Notes: generated by a model from the sequence alone, not told the origin. A stretch of DNA of 49,530 bases from Candidatus Peregrinibacteria bacterium (GCA_018659585.1 JABJMC010000034.1:1-49530); one strand, 5' to 3'; counted from the stretch's first letter, positions 24,669 through 32,459 are shown. Numbers and translations: made by a program.

Positions 24669-24926
24669 ATGAAAATGCAAAACAACCATTACAAGACCCA
24701 ATGCCTTGAAACCGCCGCTGCGATAATGACAGCAGGTGCTAAGTTAGTATGTCTTGAAAAGATACAAGGACGGAAATCGCTATTTGTTTTTAAAAAGAAC
24801 GACCGCCTCGAAAAAATATTATCTTTACACACTAGTCAGCAGTTGAATCTGCCAAGTCATCTAATTTTGGCAAATCTTAAATTCCTCAAAACCCGCGTAA
24901 AAGAATCTAACCCTGCCCGCTTTTGA
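24669..24926 (+). CDS. Small DUF5659-like protein
   Basis: An 85-residue protein: MKMQNNHYKTQCLETAAAIM, then AGAKLVCLEKIQGRKSLFVFKKNDRLEKIL and a C-terminal ILANLKFLKTRVKE. The layout (tail helix, L-x(n)-G-R-x-x-F-x-F, then a Lys-Arg helix) resembles DUF5659-type proteins seen in mobile elements of Patescibacteria. It is the first gene of a tightly overlapping set; its TGA overlaps the TTG start of the next frame. Confidence 0.6.
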   Translation: MKMQNNHYKTQCLETAAAIMTAGAKLVCLEKIQGRKSLFVFKKNDRLEKILSLHTSQQLNLPSHLILANLKFLKTRVKESNPARF

Positions 24927-25072
24927 GAATACCAAAAAAGGCCATCGAAGAATTCCGCGCTTTATACCGAAAAAAATTCGGCCGTGAACTTGAACCCGAT
25001 GAAGCAAAAGAAATGGCAACTGAGCTTCTGAACCTCTACTCACTATCACAAGGCACACATAACATCCTATGA
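24923..25072 (+). CDS. Small 49-residue protein with TTG start
   Basis: A 49-codon frame starting at TTG 24923 (overlapping the previous stop by four bases) and ending at 25072, overlapping the next ATG by four. The product has RIPKKAIEEFRALYRKKFGR, then ELEPDEAKEMATELLNLYSL, a compact helical protein. Overlap on both sides and a well-formed helix-turn-helix-sized fold argue for a real gene. Small proteins of this layout occur in integrative elements beside primase genes. Function unknown. Confidence 0.65.
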   Translation: MRIPKKAIEEFRALYRKKFGRELEPDEAKEMATELLNLYSLSQGTHNIL

Positions 25073-25614
25073 AATCTAATCATTCACAAGTCATCCTTCA
25101 AGATCCAGATGCGCGCAATGCGTTAAAGTCTATGATCGCTGAAAAGTCTAAGCGCTATGAGAATCTTGAAGTCGAAAGAGGTCAATTCCTCTACTTTAAC
25201 CATTTTGAAAGTCGCGATGAATTTGGGCAATGGTTTCTACTGGAGATTTTTGATGAATTGCTTGGAGGTCCTGAAATGCGACGGATTGAGCGAGACCTAA
25301 AGTCGATGTGCTTCCAGCTTCGTCGTTCGGAGGGAGAGATCCCTAGTCGAACCAAGTGGGATGACCAGTACGAGTACGCAACACAGCACGCTCAAATTAC
25401 TGACGTGGTCCATTGTTATCTTGGGGTGAGTGACATTCATAGAAATCTTCCATGCCCTTTTCACAAGGATGACAAGCCTTCTTTCAAAATTTATCCCAAA
25501 ACCAATCGATTCGTTTGCTTTGGATGCAATAGCCGGGGCTCACCGATCGACTTTGTAATGAAATATGAAAACTGCTCCTTCGGAGAAGCAGTCCTCAAAC
25601 TAAATAATCTCTAA
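25069..25614 (+). CDS. CHC2 zinc-finger (primase-type) protein
   Basis: A 181-residue protein. The C-terminal half carries the DnaG-type CHC2 zinc finger: CPFHKDDKPSFKIYP, then FVCFGCNSRGSPIDFVMKYENCSFGEAVLKL (Cys, His, Cys, Cys ligands). No TOPRIM catalytic domain is present, so it is a DNA-binding primase subunit rather than a whole primase. It is translationally coupled to the small gene upstream and 12 bases from the ATPase gene. Together they look like a split primase-helicase for element replication. Confidence 0.87.
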   Translation: MKSNHSQVILQDPDARNALKSMIAEKSKRYENLEVERGQFLYFNHFESRDEFGQWFLLEIFDELLGGPEMRRIERDLKSMCFQLRRSEGEIPSRTKWDDQYEYATQHAQITDVVHCYLGVSDIHRNLPCPFHKDDKPSFKIYPKTNRFVCFGCNSRGSPIDFVMKYENCSFGEAVLKLNNL

Positions 25615-25626
25615 CCCTATTTTACT

Positions 25627-26871
25627 ATGCTTGCTTTTGATGTAAAGACAACCATTGCCAAAATTCGCAATGATATGCCTAACGGAGTTCACGTCCATAC
25701 AGGGACACAAACTCCGGTTACCATAGATGACGTCCTTGATGCGATCCAGACTATTGGCGAAACGCGGACCTATGTGATCAAGACCCTTATGGCGATTTAT
25801 GTATCAACCTTTTTGGGGAAATCAGATCCTTTGTGGCTTATGCTCGTTGGCAATCCTAGCTCCAATAAAACAACTCTTGTCGACCTATTCCAGGATGCGG
25901 AGGATGTGTATCGCCTGGATACCATGACTGCAAACCCATTCAGCTCTGGTCAACGTGCAAAAGAAAAACCCGTCGATCTGCTCCCTCTTATAGATGGCAA
26001 ATGCTTTATGATCAAAGAATATGGAACCATTTTCGGTCGTAGCGACGAAATGGTAAAGCAACTTATTAGCGACCTTGTTGCTATCTACGATGGGGAGTAT
26101 GCAAAACATTCGCCAACTCGTGGGACTGTAAGGTACAAGGCTTCGTTTTCACATATTGGATGCGTAACACCTATGGCGCTGAATAAACGACAACGATACA
26201 TGGATGCGGTAGGAGCGCGTTTTCTATTTCTTCGAATTCAACCCTATAGCACAGAGGAAAAATGCCAGGGCATAGCTCGTATATGGTCTAACAAATCCAT
26301 GGATAAGAAGACTGCACGCGATGTTGTCACAAAATTCTGTCTTCAGCTCAAAGAAAAAATTGATACGTCTGCCTCGATCACCTTTACAGATGAGTCACAG
26401 TCCAAACTTAACAACTACGCTTACCTTATTGCCCGTGCCCGTGGGATTGTTATCACTGATAAAATCACTTTCAAAAATGAGGAGGGAGACATCCAGACAC
26501 ACTACGAACCTTCTGAAATACAAATTGAAGAGCCTTTTCGTGCCTTGAAACAAATCAAAAAGTTAGCCGGATGCCTGGCGATGGTGAATGGAAATAAACA
26601 AATCGGAAAAGATGAGATTGAAATTATCCGCATGGTTACCCTCTCTTCCATGCCGGTCAGACGTGCCGATGTTTTGAGGGTCTTTGAAAAACAGACTGAA
26701 GTGACTGCTAAGCAGGCCGCTGAATTTCTCAAGAAGAACTACAAAACAGTAAAGCGAAATTTTGATGAACTCGTCGCTATCGGCGTACTGAGCAAAAGTA
26801 AGGGCCTTAATGATCTTGCTCAAGTTTATACTCCATACCCTAAATTTTTGGAAATCCTAACCAATTCTTAA
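25627..26871 (+). CDS. MCM/primase-helicase-like AAA+ ATPase
   Basis: A 414-residue protein. Walker A is GNPSSNKTTL (about residues 75-84); a Walker B/sensor-like strand is GKCFMIKEYGTIF; the segment HIGCVTPMALNKRQRYMDAVGARFLFLRI carries an Arg-finger-like region. A C-terminal winged-helix part follows (TAKQAAEFLKKNYKTVKRNFDELVAIGVLSK). This is the organisation of MCM-like or phage/plasmid primase-helicase ATPases. It is paired with the CHC2 protein, so it probably unwinds the element's DNA. The exact family would need profile search. Confidence 0.8.
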   Translation: MLAFDVKTTIAKIRNDMPNGVHVHTGTQTPVTIDDVLDAIQTIGETRTYVIKTLMAIYVSTFLGKSDPLWLMLVGNPSSNKTTLVDLFQDAEDVYRLDTMTANPFSSGQRAKEKPVDLLPLIDGKCFMIKEYGTIFGRSDEMVKQLISDLVAIYDGEYAKHSPTRGTVRYKASFSHIGCVTPMALNKRQRYMDAVGARFLFLRIQPYSTEEKCQGIARIWSNKSMDKKTARDVVTKFCLQLKEKIDTSASITFTDESQSKLNNYAYLIARARGIVITDKITFKNEEGDIQTHYEPSEIQIEEPFRALKQIKKLAGCLAMVNGNKQIGKDEIEIIRMVTLSSMPVRRADVLRVFEKQTEVTAKQAAEFLKKNYKTVKRNFDELVAIGVLSKSKGLNDLAQVYTPYPKFLEILTNS

Positions 26872-26873
26872 TC

Positions 26874-27254
26874 ATGCAATGCACTTACACTAAATTAAAC
26901 AAAAAGCGCTGCAAAGCTCAGGCGATGGCTGGAGAGGAATACTGTTTTTTCCACAAACCAGGCTCCGGAGATTCACAAAAGCGCCAGGAAGCCCAATCAC
27001 GTGGTGGTCAGACCAAATTAGTCCGTATACAGAATCCACTATCTCCTATAGATCTAAAAGAAGTTAATGATGTCGTTTTGCTTCTCGAGGACACCATCAA
27101 CAGGGTTCGATCTGGTGAACTGGATGTAAAGATTGGCAACTGCATTGGTGTGCTTTCAGGTCAGCTCATCAAGGCCATTGAGGTCTCCAGTATCGCTAAT
27201 CGCGTTGAAATCATTGAACGCGCCATTTTGGAGCGACGTACTACTATTTCTTAA
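26874..27254 (+). CDS. Small zinc-finger protein of mobile element
   Basis: A 126-residue protein whose N terminus MQCTYTKLNKKRCKAQAM and EEYCFFHKPG form a C-x9-C-x9-C-x2-H zinc-binding motif common in phage and integrative-element proteins, followed by SRGGQTKLVRI and a helical C terminus. It starts three bases after the ATPase gene. It could assist replication or packaging; function not recognised. Confidence 0.6.
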   Translation: MQCTYTKLNKKRCKAQAMAGEEYCFFHKPGSGDSQKRQEAQSRGGQTKLVRIQNPLSPIDLKEVNDVVLLLEDTINRVRSGELDVKIGNCIGVLSGQLIKAIEVSSIANRVEIIERAILERRTTIS

Positions 27255-27263
27255 CTATTTAAC

Positions 27264-27971
27264 ATGAAAAAGAAACTCAATATACGACAAATTGTCTCTG
27301 GCATGAGGACTAAAGAAAAGATAGCTCTGCTCTTTGCTCATCGTAATGCACAGATTGATAAATCTAACTTACTTACTCCCAATGATGAAGAGTTTTTAAT
27401 AAATCAAATTTGGGATGAAGATCACGGGGGCCTATTAAAATCACTCCGAAAATTGTTTTTTATGAGTAGCACTGCATTCCTTGATGTAGAACGAGAAAGT
27501 GTGGTGTTGGAGCTGTTTATTCATAAAGTAATAATCCTGCAACTTACTAGTAAAGTGGTAGATTCCATCAACAATCGCAGTTTAGATTCTCCCGAAAGAG
27601 GTATATCAATCGACTCAAATCTGCAAATACTTTTCGTTCAATCAGTGAAGATAGCTAAACGACTAAGACAGTCTTTTTATGCCGTTGAATATTGTACACA
27701 AAAAGCAGGCATCTCACTTTTAAGTGAGTATGAAGAAAATCGTATTGCAATTGCTCGATTAACATTGAAGGAATTCACCGAACTCGAAGGATTGTTGGGA
27801 ATTCTCAATCTTTATCGAAAGTTGTTTAAAGAAGGCAATATCACCGATGTGGATATTATGGAAGAGGGATTTAAAGATCTTCTTACTAAACCCATGAAAG
27901 AAGTTCTTGTATTAACACTTGAAGAGAAACAAGAGATGGAAGACTTGATAGAGAGAGCCCCTATTACTTAA
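27264..27971 (+). CDS. Hypothetical protein upstream of the right integrase
   Basis: A 235-residue, strongly helical soluble protein with no cysteine motif or membrane helix (MKKKLNIRQIVSGMRTKEKI...FMSSTAFLDVERESVVLELF). It lies between the zinc-finger gene (9-bp gap) and the integrase (8-bp gap), so it belongs to one operon. It may be a recombination directionality factor or an element-specific accessory protein, but nothing in the sequence shows this. Confidence 0.55.
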   Translation: MKKKLNIRQIVSGMRTKEKIALLFAHRNAQIDKSNLLTPNDEEFLINQIWDEDHGGLLKSLRKLFFMSSTAFLDVERESVVLELFIHKVIILQLTSKVVDSINNRSLDSPERGISIDSNLQILFVQSVKIAKRLRQSFYAVEYCTQKAGISLLSEYEENRIAIARLTLKEFTELEGLLGILNLYRKLFKEGNITDVDIMEEGFKDLLTKPMKEVLVLTLEEKQEMEDLIERAPIT

Positions 27972-27979
27972 GTAGTCTT

Positions 27980-28867
27980 ATGTTACTTGATGACCTAACA
28001 ACTCGTTTCTGTCGATACTGCTCGCTTGAGGAGAATCTTGCAAAGAGTACAGTGCGTGGTATAAAAAGCACGTTGCGACTACTCGCTAAGCGTACTGGTG
28101 TGAAAAGCCTGAATGAGCTCACGTTAGATGTTCTTCGCGAGTTTTTCTATGAAGGGAAAGAGAAATATCAGTGGTCTGAGAGTTATACCTTAAATCACAT
28201 GAAATATCTCAAAAAGTTCTTTATTTGGTGCATTGGGAAAGAATACACAAAGGTTAATCCAGTTCTTGAATTGAAGAAACCTAAGCTCCCAAAGAGGTTA
28301 CCCAAGGTGCTTACTAAGATTGAGGCTAAGGAGGTTTTGTGTGCTTCTTTCAGTTATGATTGGTTTTACACTTTTGAGCAGTATAGGAATTACGCAATCA
28401 TTGCTACTTTGCTTTTTACGGGGATACGGGCTGATGAATTGCTTAGTTTGAGAGTAGAGGATGTGAATTTGAGTTCAGAGCGGATTTTTATTCGAGATGG
28501 GAAGGGGAGTAAGCAACGGTATGTGCCAGTTCATCGTAAGTTGAAACATATTCTTGCCAGTTATATTAAGGAACGTAAACGTTTAAATAAACGATCGGAG
28601 TATTTTTTTGTAGGAGCGCAAAGTGACATCGTTCTGGGTTACAAGTATCTCGCCCAAGTGTGTCAGAAATTATCTGTTTATACAGGAATTAAATTCACTC
28701 CACACGTACTTCGTCATACCGCGGCAACTGAGATGCTTAATCAGGGGATTGATATTTACAAGGTGAGTAAGATACTTGGACATTCTGATATTAAAACAAC
28801 GACGATTTATCTGCATGTCGCTACAGAGAATCTTCAGAAAAGTTTGAATGCGGTGGATTTGTATTAG
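27980..28867 (+). CDS. Tyrosine recombinase / integrase (right end)
   Basis: A 295-residue XerC/D-like recombinase with an N-terminal core-binding domain (about 1-100) and catalytic residues R150 (TGIRADE), K175 (GKGSKQR), H242 and R245 (HVLRHT), H268 (LGHSD) and Y277 (TTTIYL). It shares the SDIKTTTIYL box and overall layout with the recombinase at 10174, so the two are paralogues or from related elements. It ends 137 bases before the orphan tRNA-Lys 3' half, which places it beside the right boundary. A functional enzyme is expected. Confidence 0.93.
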   Translation: MLLDDLTTRFCRYCSLEENLAKSTVRGIKSTLRLLAKRTGVKSLNELTLDVLREFFYEGKEKYQWSESYTLNHMKYLKKFFIWCIGKEYTKVNPVLELKKPKLPKRLPKVLTKIEAKEVLCASFSYDWFYTFEQYRNYAIIATLLFTGIRADELLSLRVEDVNLSSERIFIRDGKGSKQRYVPVHRKLKHILASYIKERKRLNKRSEYFFVGAQSDIVLGYKYLAQVCQKLSVYTGIKFTPHVLRHTAATEMLNQGIDIYKVSKILGHSDIKTTTIYLHVATENLQKSLNAVDLY

Positions 28868-28905
28868 CTGGATTTCTCCATAAATTCTTGCTATAAAATA
28901 AGTAC

Positions 28906-28921
28906 GGCTGTTAGTCGTGGG
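28906..28921 (+). repeat. Degenerate copy of the core repeat near right boundary
   Basis: GGCTGTTAGTCGTGGG agrees with the core GGCTTATGGTCGTGGG at 12 or more of 16 positions. It is followed by GGCGAAA-like sequence, as is the left-end copy at 9939-9950 (GCTTATGGTCGT, then CGGCGAAA). The 360 bp from 28868 to 29228 hold only this site, the tRNA fragment and repeat R1; I see no gene in them. Confidence 0.45.
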
Positions 28922-29003
28922 CGAAAGTTCTATCACGAAGCAGTCGATGGCCAAGAATGGCTAAGGTATGCGGAAAACCCGCTAAAAAATCATAGGGTTG
29001 TAC

Positions 29004-29048
29004 CTCTTAACCGAACGGTCGTGGGTTCGATTCCCACCTGACCCACCA
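29004..29048 (+). pseudogene. Orphan 3' half of a tRNA-Lys(CTT) gene
   Basis: CTCTTAA (anticodon loop), the 3' anticodon strand, variable loop, a complete T-arm GTGGG-TTCGATT-CCCAC, acceptor CTGACCC, A and CCA, but no 5' half upstream. It completes the 5' half at 9902-9938 and marks the right junction of the accessory region. The shared 7-nt CTCTTAA is the likely recombination overlap. Confidence 0.8.
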
Positions 29049-29104
29049 CACACGAAGAGGACGAAGTCCTATTTCGTGCAGCGCAGCGCCGTTAGGCGCG
29101 AGCA

Positions 29105-29182
29105 TAAGGAGCGCGAAGCGCGACGCCACCTTTGCGCGATTGTTTAGGTTTGGGAGAGGGGATGTTCCGCGGGGGAGCGGGG
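29105..29182. repeat. Dispersed intergenic repeat, copy R1
   Basis: A GC-rich stretch sharing blocks AAGGAGCG, CCTTTGCGCGATT, AGGTTTG, GAGAGGGGA and CCGCGG-n-GGAGCGG with the copy at 30526-30592. The last block folds into a hairpin (CCGC...GCGG) with a purine loop containing GGA. It is much richer in GC than its surroundings. Confidence 0.6.
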
Positions 29183-29228
29183 ATAAATTTTGTTTGTTTT
29201 CCACCCTCAAAACAGTTACAATTAAGCT

Positions 29229-29381
29229 ATGGATACTAAGAAAAAAAAGGCTGAAAGAAAAGCGATTTATCGTGTTGTTCAAGGCTCTTCTAAATTGGAG
29301 GGTTTAAGTTTTATTCGGGCTCGTAGAAATAAGGCAGTGATCACTAAACTTAAAAAACATGGCCGCGGCTTCTCGATATAA
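29229..29381 (+). CDS. VbhA/YhfG-like Fic antitoxin
   Basis: A 50-residue protein (MDTKKKKAERKAIYRVVQGS onwards). Residues 20-25, SSKLEG, match the Fic inhibition motif [S/T]xxxE[G/N]; the Glu blocks the nucleotide-binding pocket of Fic enzymes, and VbhA and YhfG carry a similar xSxRLEG. The basic N terminus and C-terminal helix fit. The gene overlaps the Fic gene by 23 bases, the usual antitoxin-first order. It is too short for standard gene finders but well supported by motif and context. Confidence 0.8.
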   Translation: MDTKKKKAERKAIYRVVQGSSKLEGLSFIRARRNKAVITKLKKHGRGFSI

Positions 29382-29967
29382 TGTGGATGGTGATGAGGCG
29401 GATGTTTCGAAAAATAAATTAGGAATTACAGATCCTAAAGAACTTGGCGATGCGGAAACAGTGCTTCTTACGGATGCGTATGATTATTTTTTGGAACTTT
29501 TGGATAAAGGTAAACTTAATTTAAAATTGGATTTAATTTTTGAGTTGCATGAGTATTTTTTAGGGATGCTCTATTCGTGGGCAGGGAAAGTTCGTACTGT
29601 TAATATTTCGAAGGGAAATATGCTTTTTATGCCTCCAAATCAGATTAAAAAGGTTCTGAAAGATTTTGAAAGTGAGTTTAAAAAGAATTGTCCAAGACCA
29701 GATGATTCAAAAAAAGAAATTGTGCGCAAAATTGCTTATCTTTATTGTGAATTAAATGTGATTCACCCTTTTAGAGAAGGTAATGGGCGTACTATTCGGC
29801 TTTTTATGGATCTCTTTTTGGCAAGTTGTGGTTATGAAGGTTTAGATTTTAGAAAAATTTCTGAAGTTGAGTATATTGCGGCGTGTAAAAAGGGGACTTT
29901 GAAAGATTATAAACCAATGGAAAAGATTGTTTTTGGTTTGTTGAATAAAAAAACAGAGCTTGAATAA
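29359..29967 (+). CDS. Fic-family AMPylation toxin
   Basis: A 202-residue Fic/DOC protein. The catalytic loop HPFREGNGRTIR at residues 136-147 is fully canonical (His, Phe, Asp/Glu, Gly, Asn, Gly, Arg). Preceding motifs include GMLYSWAGKVRTVNISKGN with the flap, and MPPNQI. There is no internal N- or C-terminal inhibition helix, which is consistent with inhibition in trans by the small antitoxin encoded just upstream (class I). It would transfer AMP to a target such as DNA gyrase in relatives. Start MAAASRYNV lies within the antitoxin gene. Confidence 0.93.
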   Translation: MAAASRYNVDGDEADVSKNKLGITDPKELGDAETVLLTDAYDYFLELLDKGKLNLKLDLIFELHEYFLGMLYSWAGKVRTVNISKGNMLFMPPNQIKKVLKDFESEFKKNCPRPDDSKKEIVRKIAYLYCELNVIHPFREGNGRTIRLFMDLFLASCGYEGLDFRKISEVEYIAACKKGTLKDYKPMEKIVFGLLNKKTELE

Positions 29968-29986
29968 GTTAGAGATGTTTTAGGGG

Positions 29987-30015
29987 TTGACATTAGTTAG
30001 ATAAGTTGCTTTAAT
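29987..30015 (+). promoter_or_regulatory. Promoter of the secreted protein gene at 30047
   Basis: TTGACA (29987-29992), a 17-bp spacer and TTTAAT (30010-30015); predicted start near 30022, about 25 bases before the ATG. Confidence 0.65.
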
Positions 30016-30046
30016 TGCTCTCTGTAAGATTTAAACTAATCAATTT

Positions 30047-30466
30047 ATGAATGCATTTGCAAAAGGAGTATTAAGTGCAACTTTGGCATTTTCTGGGCCT
30101 GCAGCCGCTCAAGAAGCAACGGTTCCAGCAACAGTGGATTTGTCAGGTATTGAAACAGTGTTGCCTGCAGAAACAGAGGATAATGGAGCAATTCGTGGAG
30201 CTTTGACATTAGCTGCTACTAGAGTTTCTGGATTAGGTTTTGAAGTTACTCTGGCAGCAGATCCACAAGGAGATGATTCGATTAGATTTATTGGTGTTCC
30301 ACATGATCAGTTTAAAGCAGTAACAGATGCTGTTAATGAAACTCATCTTGGTGCTGTGGGATGTGTGGGATTTGTAGTAGTGCCTGACACAGATAAGAGC
30401 CCAGCAGAATATGATGGGACATGGGAAATGGGTGCTACATGTCGTCCAGGCTTACCTCTGGGTTAG
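30047..30466 (+). CDS. Small secreted hypothetical protein
   Basis: A 139-residue protein with a signal peptide (MNAFAKGVLSATLAFSGPAAAQ, cleavage near AAA-QE). The mature part has an alternating polar/hydrophobic pattern (GLGFEVTLAADPQGDDSIRFIGV) and two Cys (VGCVGF, ATCRPG) that may form a disulfide. It has its own promoter and is flanked downstream by repeat R2. Function unknown; exported location likely. Confidence 0.7.
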   Translation: MNAFAKGVLSATLAFSGPAAAQEATVPATVDLSGIETVLPAETEDNGAIRGALTLAATRVSGLGFEVTLAADPQGDDSIRFIGVPHDQFKAVTDAVNETHLGAVGCVGFVVVPDTDKSPAEYDGTWEMGATCRPGLPLG

Positions 30467-30525
30467 CCCTAATTCTCGTTAAGCGAGTCGTGTCTGTTCC
30501 TGAGTAGGCGAGACGAAGTGAGTCT

Positions 30526-30592
30526 TAAGGAGCGAGCATCCTTTGCGCGATTTTTGAGGTTTGAGAGAGGGGAAGTCCCGCGGCGGAGCGGC
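30526..30592. repeat. Dispersed intergenic repeat, copy R2
   Basis: A second copy of the repeat at 29105-29182: AAGGAGCG, CCTTTGCGCGATT, AGGTTTG, GAGAGGGGA and CCGCGGCGGAGCGG in the same order, with a shorter first gap. It ends in the same small hairpin. A shorter fragment recurs at 39803. Confidence 0.6.
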
Positions 30593-30615
30593 AGGGTCGT
30601 TTTCTAGTCAATAGT

Positions 30616-30645
30616 TTGACAATGCCCTTATTTTATTGATATTTT
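30616..30645 (+). promoter_or_regulatory. Promoter of kinase-like gene
   Basis: TTGACA at 30616-30621, spacer of 18, and TATTTT at 30640-30645. The predicted start is around 30652, about 35 bases before the ATG at 30687. Confidence 0.5.
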
Positions 30646-30686
30646 GTGCGCCAATTATTTAATAAGCGTCCCCCTCATGCTTTCTT

Positions 30687-31625
30687 ATGTATACACCAAC
30701 AGAGGTTGAGGAAATTCAGGACTGTATTGACGAAATGGAGGCTGGTCCGAAGAATATGACTCCGGAAAGGTTAGAAGCTATTAGAGATGTCTTACTTTAT
30801 AGGAGCGCGGGTGAGAATTTTGAATTTGCGGCGCCACTGGCTGTGGATAAGCCAGAATTATATCAACGGGTTTTAAATGATCCTCAGGTTGCTCGTTATT
30901 CGTATTCAGGGTTGTTACCAGCAACCTTGCGTCTAGCTTATGACAATGCAGATTTAGCGGTGGTGACACAGATGGTTGGTACGCGTTCTCGAGTGTTTCG
31001 TTTTCAGCATCCGGAGGGAGATTTTATAATTAAGTCATATCAAGGTGAAGATGAGCGGATAATAGCGCCACTTGTGGGGGAGTCGGGATTTGGCCCACAA
31101 CAGTTTCCTAGTTTACGTAATGTGATGACTGAAGAATTTGTCCCAGGGCAGCCATTGCTTGATATTCAACCTGGAAAGCCAAGAAAATACTATCATGATC
31201 TAGGTCGTCGGTTGGGTCAGTTTTATCGTGCTCTTCATGAGCGTAATATTTTTTACAATGATGGCTTGATTAATTATGAGTTTGGAAAATCTCATGTAAT
31301 TTTGGGTGAAGAGCCAGAGCAGGCTAAGGTGATTGATTTTGGATTATCACTTAATGTCAGTGATCCATCCGCTTTTACTGATGAGCAGGTTTTTAATTTT
31401 GCAAGAACTCTGCCTGGAAATTCTTTTTTGCTTGGTTTAAGAGTAATGGAGCCGCGAGGGTTAGTAGATCAGGAACGAGATAGAGTAAAAAGTTTAACTT
31501 CGCCAGATATAATTAAGCGTGATTTAGAGATGTTGGGAGAATCTATGGATACTTTAAAGAAGAATCAAGGTAGGGATTTTGTGCGTTTTATTTGGCAAGG
31601 TTTTGAGAAAGCTTACGAAATTTAG
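30687..31625 (+). CDS. Protein-kinase-fold (RIO/Bud32-like) protein
   Basis: A 312-residue protein. After an N-terminal helical part, it shows kinase landmarks: GDFIIKSY with the ATP-binding Lys (about residue 115), MTEEFVPGQPL (hinge), the catalytic-loop-like HERNIFYNDGLINYEFGKSH (about 187-206) and the metal-binding KVIDFGLSL (about 218). The pattern is that of small bacterial RIO, Bud32 or lipopolysaccharide-kinase-like enzymes, not eukaryote-type Ser/Thr kinases. The substrate is unknown. It is a single gene between repeat R2 and the surface cluster. Confidence 0.75.
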   Translation: MYTPTEVEEIQDCIDEMEAGPKNMTPERLEAIRDVLLYRSAGENFEFAAPLAVDKPELYQRVLNDPQVARYSYSGLLPATLRLAYDNADLAVVTQMVGTRSRVFRFQHPEGDFIIKSYQGEDERIIAPLVGESGFGPQQFPSLRNVMTEEFVPGQPLLDIQPGKPRKYYHDLGRRLGQFYRALHERNIFYNDGLINYEFGKSHVILGEEPEQAKVIDFGLSLNVSDPSAFTDEQVFNFARTLPGNSFLLGLRVMEPRGLVDQERDRVKSLTSPDIIKRDLEMLGESMDTLKKNQGRDFVRFIWQGFEKAYEI

Positions 31626-31717
31626 CTTGTACAAAAAATTTGTTCAAAAACCCAACTCACAAGATAGCCAAGGTCCGCTTTTTGGCTTGTTTAAGCCATT
31701 TATCGCACATTAAAGGC

Positions 31718-31746
31718 TTGACTTTAATTATAAAATAGTTTACAAT
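31718..31746 (+). promoter_or_regulatory. Promoter of the left surface-protein operon
   Basis: TTGACT (31718-31723), 17-bp spacer and TACAAT (31741-31746). A second possible promoter is TTTACA (31739-31744) with GATAGT (31762-31767). The leader would be about 80-95 nt long before the ATG at 31849. Confidence 0.6.
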
Positions 31747-31848
31747 TTTGTAATCAACGTAGATAGTTTGCCCTTTGACAATATGCCCTAAAAGTCCTTT
31801 TTTCTCTCAGTTCTAAAGAGGTTCTTACCCTTAATTCTCCTCTCAAAA

Positions 31849-32421
31849 ATGAACACAAAAAAACTTTTTGCTTTGCTTGCTGGTAGTGCTTTTATTGTAA
31901 ACGCTGCCTTCATGAGCATGGCTTACGCTCAAATGTCTACTTCTGGTGAAGTCGGTGTTGATGGTGGTGGTTTATCAGTTAACAGTGCTTCAGCTCTAGA
32001 AGCTTTTGGTTCTGTTGATGTTGCTACTGTGGATCAATACATTGAAGACTACGTCTTTGGCAACAGTGTAGAATTTGAAGACACTCGTGATTCGGGTGCT
32101 GCTTATACTTTATCTGTTTATGCATCAGATTTTGCAGACGGATATACAATTACTGTTGATAATTTTTCAATGGGAGCTGACTCAATTAATGATGTTAGTG
32201 GAGGAATACATGATTGTTCTACTGGTTTCACTCTTGCTCCTGTAACTACTTTTGTTGATTCAGACCTTGATGGTGTTTCTGACCCTCAAGCTCTTGTTGA
32301 TACAGACGGAACTCAAGATACAATTACTCATTGTGAAGTTTATCCAGTAGTTGATCTTACTATTCCTGCTTATACTCCAATTGGTGGTTATCAATCTACA
32401 ATTACCTTTACATTTATTTAA
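31849..32421 (+). CDS. Secreted surface protein, WxL-like C-terminal motif
   Basis: A 190-residue protein with a signal peptide (MNTKKLFALLAGSAFIVNAA...SMAYAQ). The mature part is beta-rich and acidic, contains the calcium-binding-like DSDLDGVSD loop and two Cys, and ends DLTIPAYTPIGGYQSTITFTFI. Compared with WxL and TasA-like surface proteins, this ending is the conserved last strand. A paralogue lies at 35454-36116 (same ITIPAY...TFTF ending). It is the first gene of the operon and probably the most abundant component of a surface structure. Confidence 0.75.
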   Translation: MNTKKLFALLAGSAFIVNAAFMSMAYAQMSTSGEVGVDGGGLSVNSASALEAFGSVDVATVDQYIEDYVFGNSVEFEDTRDSGAAYTLSVYASDFADGYTITVDNFSMGADSINDVSGGIHDCSTGFTLAPVTTFVDSDLDGVSDPQALVDTDGTQDTITHCEVYPVVDLTIPAYTPIGGYQSTITFTFI

Positions 32422-32459
32422 AAAGGGCTTCGTTGATTGGCTTTTATGGGCATATTGTC

